Below, in pieces: positions 56,007 through 64,000 of a DNA stretch of 64,000 bases (its first letter is position 1; every line of letters begins with the position of its first letter). The stretch is from contig NW_004955487.1 in the NCBI RefSeq assembly GCF_000276665.1, positions 5,778,713-5,842,712 of the forward strand, in the 5' to 3' direction. Both the position numbers and the translations under genes were made by a program. A model generated the notes under the pieces. That model ran no database searches. It was not told the origin of the DNA and worked only from the letters and a program-made list of their open reading frames with translations. The stretch is from Chinchilla lanigera (lineage: Eukaryota > Chordata > Mammalia > Rodentia > Chinchillidae).

Positions 56007-56329
56007 CGGAAGTTAGCCCACGGGCTTGGGCTCGGGGCTGGATGCGAGCGGCTGCTCCCTGCGTCTGTGGTGACGCGGGCGGCTGCAGGTCCTGGGGGCC
56101 CAGTGCTGCCGCAGGCCGCGTGCCTGCCACCCCTGCTTAGCCTGGTTTCAGCCTAGGTCAGACCATAGCACGGATTCCTCGGTCTCAAACAGGCTGGCTC
56201 TCCGCCTCCCCCGCTCGGCAGCTCTCCTGCAAACCCGCTGTGCAGTGGGGTCAAAACATGGGCAAATGTTTATATTTAAAAAAAGGATTTTTGGTACTGG
56301 AAATTGAACCAATCCCAAAAGAACAAAAA

Positions 56330-56900
56330 ACAATTGTTACAGCAAAGGATGCATCGCCGTGAATCCCCCCAAATCCTCCCCCTCACTTTGCACACGCTCA
56401 TCCCATGTCCTCGCCACCTTCTGCTGCAGCTCTGGAGTCCTCTTTCCTGAGGGTCTTTAGCTGTGCTGTCCTGGCTGCCTTGATGTCCTGAATAGATTCA
56501 AACATCTCCCTTTCATGGTCATTTTGACTTTGGGGAAGAGCTGGAAGTCGCAGTGCCAGATCCAGTGACCAAGGCGGATGAGGACGCAGTGTCATGTTTT
56601 TATGAGCCGCCTTTCTGGATGGCACCGGCTAGCACCATTCACCATATTTGTGATCCTGCCTGGTAAAGACCCTCAGGAAAGAGGACTCCAGAGCTGCTGC
56701 AGAAAGTGGCAAGCATGATGGGATGAGCGTGTGCAAAGCGAGGGGAGGATTTCTTAGCCATGTGCCTTTAACGGAAAAAATTCCTTTTTTTGGTTTTTTT
56801 CCGGTACTGGGAATCAAACTCACAACCTTGTGCTTGCCAGGCAGGTGCTGTGCCACTGAGCTAAATCCCCAGCCCCAACTGTAAACATTTTTACAATTGG
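56330..56900 (-). mobile_element. mariner derivative, fold-back form, split by an ID SINE
   Basis: Minus-strand 3' arm (about 56375-56560), centre, then a plus-strand arm (about 56661-56760: AAAGACCCTCAGGAAAGAGG). On the minus strand the junction GGGTCTTTA then CCAGG corresponds to that of the copy at 29310, and the centre (CCATCCAGAAAGGCGGCTCA on that strand) matches too. Confidence 0.7.
56786..56877 (-). repeat. ID SINE inside the mariner derivative
   Basis: CGGTACTGGGAATCAAACTC to AAATCCCCAGCCCC. It postdates the mariner copy. Confidence 0.9.
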
Positions 56901-57635
56901 AACATTCACCCCATATATTAGTCACGCCGGTGTCAGCCCCACCCTGGCACCACTCTCGCTGGCTCACCAGGCCCCTGGCGACTCTGTCGTGCCTGGGTGA
57001 CCCCTCCCTGTGCCTACCGCTGTCATGGGGTCAGCTTTACCCTTGGGCCTCTGCTTGCGGCCTCCCTGGCACGCAGGGTGAGGACACCAGCCCAGCTGGA
57101 CCGGGCCTCTGCTGGTACTGGGCTGCACCCTGGGTCCCCCTCATGGCCTTCACACACCACACGCACCCCATCCGAGGGGACCCCCGAGGCTGTCGTGGGG
57201 CTGCAGGGGGCTTGGCTGCTGCTCACCGCGTGCGATCTCTCATGCTGCAGGGTGGAGACAGCAGGGACAAACCCGGGGGCCCAGGCGTCACAGACCTGCA
57301 GCCCCATGCTGCCCCCTTTCCACACAAAGCCCGGGAGCCCCGACTCTGACTCCTCGCCTCGCCTCGCCTCCTCTGCCCAGGCCAGGGGAAGGGGCAGGTT
57401 TCCTGAGCGCTTTGGGGGTTCTGCGAAACCTGCAGGTGTTTTGAGGCCAGGCCAGTGCGCGGTGACAACCTGACCCGGCGATCTGGCCCGGAACTTGGGT
57501 TCTCAGAGGATTAATGTGAGTCACCCCCCAGATTTCAGGGTACAGGCCGCTGGTCATCTTTTCCTGGAGGTGCTCAAGGCCCTAGGGAGCCTTTGCCCAG
57601 AACCGTCCACAGGGTGGTAAAGTCCCTCAGAAAAC
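56901..57635. other. Unique GC-rich intergenic stretch
   Basis: Frames of 100-158 codons stay open because of base composition. No domain or conserved gene recognised. Confidence 0.45.
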
Positions 57636-57752
57636 AAAGGGCAGGGTGCACTCCTGTGACCCCAGCACTTGGGAGGCAGAGACAGGAGGATCTCTGTGAG
57701 TTATAGGCCAGCCTGGGCTACATAATGAGACCCTGTCTCCAAAACAAAGACG
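57636..57752 (+). repeat. B1 SINE
   Basis: GGGCAGGGTGCACTCCTGTG, GAGGCAGAGACAGGAGGATC, GGGCTACATAATGAGACCC. Confidence 0.85.
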
Positions 57753-58898
57753 GAAAGAGACACAGAGAGAGTCAGAGCGAGAGAGAGAGTTGGGGGATTC
57801 GCCCAAGGTGGTGCCAAATCCAGGGTCTCGTTGAAGATTCTGGCTCGAAAGCCACCAGCCGCTCCTGGCAGGCAGGAGGTCACTCTGGTCCCCAGAGCTA
57901 GCAGGACGCTCCGCCGCTACCCCCTCCAGAGCGGGCAGCTCTGCGCATCGCCACATTTGAGACAAAGCCAGGCAGCAGCACTCAGAGGCCTGAGCGGACC
58001 TGCAGGCAGCGAGCGATGCAGCTGGGGGCAGGTGGGGCGCAGGGCGAGAGCCTCACTCCATTAGCAGCACGGCGGGGCCAGAGCATCGAGCCTTTTAGCC
58101 ACAGGGCAAACACACGAGCTTTTGCTCGGAAAGCAAAGTCCCTGCCTGAGTGCCAGCCTCCTACTGTCCCGGTGGTTTCCTCTGCAGCCACTGATTCTGC
58201 AGACTTAGGCCGCTGGCTTTATTTTCTGTAGCTTCCTCCAGAAAACCAGTCACATGCATCCCGTCTGGCCCAGGACAACTTCAGAAGTGAAGTCTGCTTT
58301 TAGGGGGCGCTGTCACGCACCGCACTGGCTCTTCCTTCCGGTGGGAGGAGGCGGGGTGCCCCGCGTCCTCCTGCCCCGGGCGTGGGGCCTCGCCACACCC
58401 CAGTTCATTTCCCTCTTGAATCTTATTCTGGAGACCCTGACTTCCTGGCCACCTAACATTTCTGTGAGCAAAGAGAAGAATCGCTGCGTGAAATGTCAGC
58501 TCTCACCCTAAACATGGTGGGGTCATGCAGACCCAAAGCCGCCGGCAGGCAGGAAGGAAAGCCACTCCGAACAAATGGAGAGGTTGCGTGTTCTTGACCT
58601 CAGCTCTCCCTGAATTAATGTGCAGACACAATTAGCACCTTTCACTTTTCCTGCAGCAGAAGGAGTCCAGTATGAAGTTCAGCAGAAGGAAGAAATAGGC
58701 AAAAAGAGCCAGGAAAAATTGGAAGAAGATGAGCAACAGGAAAGAGCTACAAGCACTGGTTTTGGGCCCTTTAATTAGAATGGTGGGGTAGGAAATTAGC
58801 GAGTGGATGGATAGGCCAACGCGGCAGGACAGGAAGGTTAAACCACAGGTCCACATGTCGTATATGATAAAGGGGAGAAGACAGATTTAATAATGAAG
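57753..58898. other. Unique intergenic stretch
   Basis: No gene recognised. Begins with a purine-rich GAGA tract near 57757-57792. Confidence 0.5.
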
Positions 58899-59046
58899 TT
58901 AGCCAGGCGTGGTGGTGCACTCCACTAATCCCAGCACTCTGGAGGTTGAGGCAGGAGGATCTCCATGAGTTCAGAGCCAATTTGGGCTACATAGTGAGTT
59001 CAGGGCCAGGCTGGACTATATAGTGATAGCCTATCTCAAAAAACAG
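58899..59046 (+). repeat. B1 SINE with internal duplication
   Basis: GTTAGCCAGGCGTGGTGGTG, two CTACATAG/CTATATAG units, A tail. Confidence 0.85.
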
Positions 59047-59059
59047 AAACAACAATGTA

Positions 59060-59245
59060 GTGATTCTTTTTTAAAAAAGGGAAATAGCCTAGAAAAATAC
59101 AAAGCAAGCCCTATAGAAAATCAAGGAATAACAGCTAACAGGTATCAGAAAAAATAAAATGGCTTTTAACAATATGAAAAGATGCTCATAATAACAGAAA
59201 TCCAGACCAAAATTACCTTGAGATCTGTTTCTCACTCGTATGTCT
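59060..59245 (+). mobile_element. L1 3'-region relic
   Basis: AATATGAAAAGATGCTCATA, AGAAATCCAGACCAAAATTA and CCTTGAGATCTGTTTCTCAC follow a well-known part of older mammalian L1 elements. Confidence 0.55.
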
Positions 59246-59252
59246 TTGTATT

Positions 59253-59404
59253 TTATTTATTTATTTAGAGACAGGGTCTTGCTTTATCGTCCAGGCTGAC
59301 CCTGAACTCACTTAGTAGTCCAGGCTTGCCTTGAACATGAGGTGATCCTCATGCCTCAGCCTCCTAAGCGCTAGAATTACAGGTGTGCGCCACCACGCCC
59401 AGCT
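59253..59404 (-). repeat. B1 SINE with internal duplication
   Basis: TATTTATTTAGAGACAGGG through CACCACGCCCAGC. Confidence 0.85.
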
Positions 59405-60568
59405 TGTCTATACTTCTGAAATGAAAGGATAAACAGTAATGTTTTAAAATTGTTATTATGGGAACAGGGAAGCAGTAGGATGGACAGAACACATGTAGAT
59501 AGGAGACACCCTGGAATCCACTTCCTTTATAGATTAGCTGTAAATCTATGCATTTTGAAGCAACATTAGAATTTTGCAGCCCTTAAAAACCAAAGGCAAA
59601 TAAAACACTGGTGTCTCACTGTGCCTGGTGTGGACTTCACTGCAAGGCGCCAGAACACCCTCCCTGGACCTCACCACCCGGCAGGACGGAGCCTCGGAAC
59701 AGCAGGGTGCTCACCCCGGAACTAATGTCAAACGGGTTTTTGCTGCCTGCACTGCTGATCGCCGCTTTAACACTATTGTTTGGAAACCGTTGCGTCCTGC
59801 ATGCGCCTGGGGGGAGGAAGGTGAGCAATGTCGGCATCCGCGAAGCTGGCATTTCTGGAGTGCAATGAGATCGAAGGTCTTCATGGGGCCCCCTCTGACC
59901 TGGGAACAAGGATGAGTCCAAAGGCACAAGCTCTGTGGTCCCAAACCCGCTTCCCACGTGTGGGGCCCGGGTCCTGCAGGGAAATAACTGATTTCCAGCC
60001 TGGCTCGGTGCACGCGGCCGAGGTAACCCGCCGTGAGGCACGAGGGGCGTCGAAAGGCTGAGGCAGGAACCCGGGGAGCGAGCGCGGCCCCAGCCATTGA
60101 AGGTCCACTCCAGCGTCCATCAGCCCAACCCCGGCCAAGAGCCACAACGATCAGCCCATGAGACCACCGCAGAGGTGGCTCCGTCTCCACCTTTGTGGCC
60201 TGGCCTGGCCGGCAGGGTCTGGGGGACACCGAGCTGGTGTCCACAGGTGGCTTGCAGGGCCACGTGGGAGGCGCTGGGCAAGCTGCGATCCACTTTCGCT
60301 CTTGTGTGTCCACACCCGCAGAGAGCAGTGAGCAGCCAGCAGGGCACCAGGACGGGCACAAAGGACCCTGTCCCTCAGACGCCAGGGGCTGTGTCGGGTC
60401 CTGATGTCTGTGAACCCCGATGTCTGTGAGCCCCAAGGCAGAGAGAAACAGCAGGGCCCTCGTGCTGCAGAAAGTGACACAGACCTAGCCGCCCTCACCT
60501 CACCCCGTCTGAATAATTACAAAGCAAGATGTCCGAGGAGATGCTCATGCTCAAGTTTCTACAGATGG
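59405..60568. other. Unique intergenic stretch
   Basis: GC-rich from about 59600 to 60480, with long overlapping frames (up to 241 codons, minus strand) but no recognisable domain. Confidence 0.45.
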
Positions 60569-60662
60569 GTCGGGCTGGGCATAGTGGTGCACGCCTGTAA
60601 TCCCAGCTCTCGGGAGGCTGAGGCAGGGGGATCACCATGAGTTTGAGGCCAGCCTGGCCTGA
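60569..60662 (+). repeat. B1 SINE, 3' truncated
   Basis: GGGCTGGGCATAGTGGTGCA to GAGGCCAGCCTGGCC. Confidence 0.8.
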
Positions 60663-61208
60663 CTCCCTGGAGCTATCTTTGGACCTGCCTGCTCCCTTGG
60701 CACCTAACACGTTAACCCAGCTTGTTCCCACCAGCCGCTCAACACTGGCACAGCGGCCTGGATTAAGATGTGTCTCTTCCTCGGTAGCCAGCGCTAGTTC
60801 TAATTATAGCATCAGACTCACAAGCATATTTACCTCTCCTCCCTGGCCTCGGCTTGTGGTTAAGACTCAGTGTCTCCTGCCTTGGCAATCAGTGACAGGT
60901 GAGCCAGTGTGCTCTGGGGCTGCTACGGAGAGGGCAGGGGGTCGAGGAACTCGGGTGTTAGTCATGTTTGTAAGCATAAGCTGTGCATGGCCAGGATTGT
61001 GTAGATACACAGGAAATGCTCCCTGCGGGCCTCCATCCTACCGGGACAGGAAGCAGGGTCTGCCATGAAAGTATGTGGCATGAGAAGGCACAGGATGGTA
61101 GGAGCCCTGAGTCCCCAGGGACGGCTGTCATCCTGCCCTGATGACCCATCCCTGCCTGTCCTCATCTGCTTAGCAAATTGCAAGTGTGTGATATTTTCCT
61201 TTTCCTGT
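60663..61208. other. Unique intergenic stretch
   Basis: No gene recognised. Confidence 0.5.
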
Positions 61209-61325
61209 TCTTTTATTGAGACAGGGTCTCACTATGTAGTCCAGGCTGGCCTGAAACTTGCAGAGATCCTCTTGCCTCAGCCTTGCAAGTACTGATATTA
61301 CAGGAAGGAGTCACCACGCCCAGCT
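61209..61325 (-). repeat. B1 SINE
   Basis: TTATTGAGACAGGGTCTCAC through CACCACGCCCAGC. Confidence 0.85.
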
Positions 61326-61710
61326 CAAAGTTCATTTTCTTTTGATGCTAATCTGTAAATACCCTTGGCCATAGCCTCTGGGGTGTCCTGGGGACAACCA
61401 CTGCCCCACCTCATATCTGCTTCCTCCCTGAGCACCAACCCTGGAGCTCACGGAGGCTGGGGCAGTGAGGCTGCAGGATCTGTCCCTGGGCCAGGGATAG
61501 AGAGGTGACAAGAGAAGGATGCTTCTCTTTCCTTTTCCTTTAACCCATTCCCTGCAGCCATGGAAGGAGACAAGTGTGGGGAGGACAGAGCTGAGGGTTA
61601 GGAGGGGACTAGAAAGCAAGAGTCTTTGTGGTGGGTGAGCTGCGAGAGGTGCACACAGGTGCAGTGGCTGTGGTGTCCCCTGGTCTCTAGGTTGGGGCAT
61701 CATAGCAGAA
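61326..61710. other. Unique intergenic stretch before the decamer array
   Basis: No gene recognised. Confidence 0.5.
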
Positions 61711-61790
61711 GGCTCCAATGTGTTCCAGAATATTCCCAAAGATTCCAGAATGTTCCAGCATGTTCCAGAATATTTCTGACTGTTCCAGAA
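61711..61790. repeat. Decamer tandem array forming a heat-shock-element-like lattice
   Basis: Eight 10-base units in exact register, consensus TGTTCCAGAA. TTC starts at 61723, 61733, 61743, 61753, 61763 and 61783 (TTT at 61773). GAA follows two bases after TTC in units starting 61721, 61741, 61761 and 61781. This is the alternating nTTCn/nGAAn layout bound by heat shock factors. The units at 61731, 61751 and 61771 lack the GAA half. Function is inferred from motif form alone. Confidence 0.8.
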
Positions 61791-62332
61791 ACTACCCCTG
61801 GGCAAGTATCTCAGTTCAACTGAGGAGCAGACTGGGAATGCCATAACCATCCCTGTTAGATGAGCCTCCCAATCTGCAACCTCGCCCTGGTCCACTCCTA
61901 GCTATTGCACATTATCCATGCATTTGTCCATGGGAGAGGTTCTTACTGGTCTCTCCTGCACCCCAGCTCATGCAAGGCACCAAGGACCTGTGGCAGTTCA
62001 AGGCTGCAGTCCCCTGCCCTTGAGCAGCTCAGACCCAGCTGCAACAAAGACAACCAGGCTAATGTCTGTGGTACCGAGTGGCAAGTGTGAGAGAGAAAGC
62101 TGTGAGCCTTGGCAAGAGGTCATGAAGCGAGACTCAAGGCTGCATGGGGTCAGGAAGATCCCGCAGGGACAGGGCGGAAGACGGCGGCTTTGGGAAGAGG
62201 CTGCCACAGCCATGCCTGACATCTTAGCAATGACAGCAGCTCACTGAGCTAGGCCAGAAGAAAGATCAGCTGCTGTCTGCCGGTGATTTGCCTCTCTAAT
62301 GGCTGATTCACAAATAAGACATGCTTACGTGG
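61791..62332. other. Unique intergenic stretch
   Basis: No gene recognised. Confidence 0.5.
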
Positions 62333-62431
62333 GGGCTGGGGATTTAGCTCAGCAGCACAGCACCTGCCCCGCAAGCGTAAGGTCATGAGTTCGATTCCCG
62401 GTACTGGAAATAAATAAATAAATAAATAATA
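62333..62431 (+). repeat. ID SINE
   Basis: GGGGATTTAGCTCAGCAGC, GAGTTCGATTCCCGG and an (AAAT)n tail. An imperfect flanking repeat (AAGACATGCTTACGTGG / AAGAAATGCTTATGTGG) marks the target site. Confidence 0.9.
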
Positions 62432-62439
62432 AGAAATGC

Positions 62440-62665
62440 TTATGTGGCTCACGGTTCTGGGGGCTGTGGAGTCCATGATCAAGGACCCTCTGGCTGGCAA
62501 TGATTTGGTGGAAGGTAGTGCCCTTCTACCATGATGTTCCTGCCCTGAAGCAGCTAGCCATGGACTGTACCCTCTGAAACCACGAGCCAACTCCACCCTC
62601 TCCTGTGAGCGATGGGCGTCAGATGTTGCCTCCCAGCCACAGGAAAGCTTATAGACTTCAACACC
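62440..62665. mobile_element. URR1-like hAT element, rearranged
   Basis: A forward start-like word (GTGGCTCACGGTTCTGGGGG) is followed by minus-strand-type words (CTTCTACCATGATGTTCC, GCAGCTAGCCATGGACTG, AAACCACGAGCCAACTCC), so both ends look present in opposite orientations. Confidence 0.45.
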
Positions 62666-63307
62666 TAATCTTTCACTAAAGCCCTACCTCAGCATGGTGG
62701 CCCTGGGGGTGAGCTTCCAACACGTGAACGCTGGGGATACTTCACATCCTAGCAGGAGGAGCCCCAGAGGGGCACAGACCCAATAAGAGGGGCCTGTGGG
62801 GTGGCTGAGCTCTGGGCAGAAAGAGGTGCTGTGGACAGTGTCTGTCCTCAGGCTGGGAAGGTCATGGCCTTCGTAGAGACCAAGTTACAGCCAGGCCCTA
62901 CAGGTGTCCACGAAGCAGGCCTGAGGCCCTCCTGGCCCAAAGCCACCACCATCAGAGCCCCGTGAGCTCCTCCAGGAGGCACCAGGAGCTGCTCTGGCAC
63001 CTTGCACGGCTTCCTGTCTCCACCCACAGCCTGTGCCCAAGCAGCTGTCCCAGAGCAAAGGAAATGTGGCCTTTCACTCTGCTGCAGTGGATCACTTGGA
63101 ATCTGGCCTCAGGTGTCACTGCAGTACCTTTGTGTCCCAGGCTCTGCGTCAGTACACTGCTTGCAGTACATTGCTGCCCATCTCCCAGGCCCCTTGCTGG
63201 GCTGAGGAATAACCCAGGGGACCCTGGGGGGTAGACAGGCTAACTTAGAAGTCAGCAGGAAGCCAGTAGCTTCCTGCCCCCAGAACTCCACCATCACCAA
63301 ATCACCT
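62666..63307. other. Unique intergenic stretch
   Basis: No gene recognised. Confidence 0.5.
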
Positions 63308-63452
63308 CTACTCCCAGCACTCAGGAGGCTGAGGCAGGAGGATCCTGTGTGTTCAAGGCCAGCTGGGTCTACACAATCAAAATTCAAGGCCAGCTTAGAC
63401 TACATAGAGAGACCTTGTCTCAAAACAAAACAAAATAAAACAAAACAAAACA
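63308..63452 (+). repeat. B1 SINE with internal duplication, 5' truncated
   Basis: CTCCCAGCACTCAGGAGGC, two AAGGCCAGC units, (CAAAA)n tail. Confidence 0.8.
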
Positions 63453-63479
63453 TCACTAAATCCAAAAGATTTGAGGTTA

Positions 63480-63913
63480 GAAAAGAAATAAACGCTAAAA
63501 AATCTTAATAAGCATTATCTAAATAAAACAACTATAATTCATTGGTTAAGAAATAAAACAAGCTGGAGCTAAAATATTGGCTAAAACTAACAAAATTGGG
63601 TGAGGTGATTATTGTGAAATTTTTTGTATTTGAGACAGAATGGGAGAAGGACAGAATAATCACAGAACTTCAGAAACTGATTGAATATATATGTTCAAAT
63701 TTTAAGGACAACCACTAAAAAAATAAAGAAATTTAAAAAAAACCTAGGGAAGGAAAACAAGTTGTAACTTCTAAAATAACAGAGAGGGGAAATGAAAATT
63801 TTTTAAAAATTGCAAGGTAAAGAGAAAGTATAAAGTTAGAATGTAAAAAAAGTTAACGTATCAAAACTTATAATAAATATAAATGAACCACACTTGCTAG
63901 TTGAAAGGCAGAA
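63480..63913 (+). mobile_element. Probable L1 relic
   Basis: A-rich strand ending in ACTTATAATAAATATAAATG, then AACCACACTTGCTAGTTGAA and AAGGCAGAAG, like a conserved segment of L1 ORF2. The earlier part is too decayed to place. Confidence 0.45.
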
Positions 63914-63916
63914 GTT

Positions 63917-64000
63917 GCTGTTGGGAATGGTGGAACGCACCTGTAATCCTAGCAATTGGGAAGCTGAGGCAGGAAGATTCCTGCCAGTTTGAGGCCAGTC
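63917..64000 (+). repeat. B1 SINE, cut by the window end
   Basis: TGGGAATGGTGGAACGCACC through TTTGAGGCCAGTC. Confidence 0.8.

Noticed and set aside
56897..57473. Overlapping 150- and 158-codon plus-strand frames
   Set aside because: Two different frames are open over the same GC-rich DNA, which points to composition and not coding.
59711..60436. A 241-codon minus-strand frame as a new gene
   Set aside because: GC-rich DNA with several overlapping open frames on both strands, low-complexity composition, no domain and no visible splice or poly(A) context.
61711..61790. STAT-type (GAS) sites in the decamer array
   Set aside because: GAS sites need three bases between TTC and GAA; here the spacing is two, which fits HSF and not STAT.
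61332..61895. A 187-codon minus-strand frame through the decamer array
   Set aside because: The frame passes through a tandem repeat and is open mainly because of it; no domain is visible.

Overview
This is nuclear DNA from a placental mammal, almost certainly a rodent. The evidence is the many short retroposons: 7SL-derived B1 monomers, tRNA-derived ID elements with visible A and B boxes, and B1-ID (B1-dID type) dimers, alongside old MIR, MER5-type and L1 relics. B1-ID dimers with abundant ID elements are more typical of non-muroid rodents (squirrel-related, beaver-like or hystricomorph lineages) than of mouse or rat. I cannot name the species; a beaver-like or hystricomorph rodent is only a guess.

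Layout. Positions 1-8242 and 8681-16922 are two copies, at a constant offset of 8680 bases, of one segment. Each copy carries a complete single-exon KCNF1 gene (Kv5.1, an electrically silent voltage-gated potassium channel subunit) with its CpG-island promoter region, a CRE palindrome, a candidate poly(A) signal and a downstream MEF2-type site. The only difference I found is a stretch of about 40 bases next to a poly-T tract. Copy 1 stops exactly at a 100-N gap (8243-8342). The simplest reading is an unmerged contig overlap, so the animal probably has one KCNF1 here.

From about 17 kb to the end I recognise no protein-coding gene. This intergenic DNA is dense in SINEs on both strands, with L1 fragments, a probable solo retroviral LTR, URR1-like hAT elements, and at least five copies of a mariner-derived repeat, three of which are rearranged into fold-back structures. 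There are several tandem repeats. A second gap (105 N) lies at 23958-24062.

The most unusual signals outside the gene are: (a) a decamer array at 61711-61790 that forms a continuous heat-shock-element-like lattice in exact 10-base phase; (b) a 28-base minisatellite at 52171-52366 that carries the CRE palindrome TGACGTCA in three successive units, inside a longer decayed repeat field invaded by ID elements; (c) the fold-back mariner family, two copies of which share the same internal junction; and (d) ID elements inserted in tandem at one target site. I see no sign of a novel multi-gene system.
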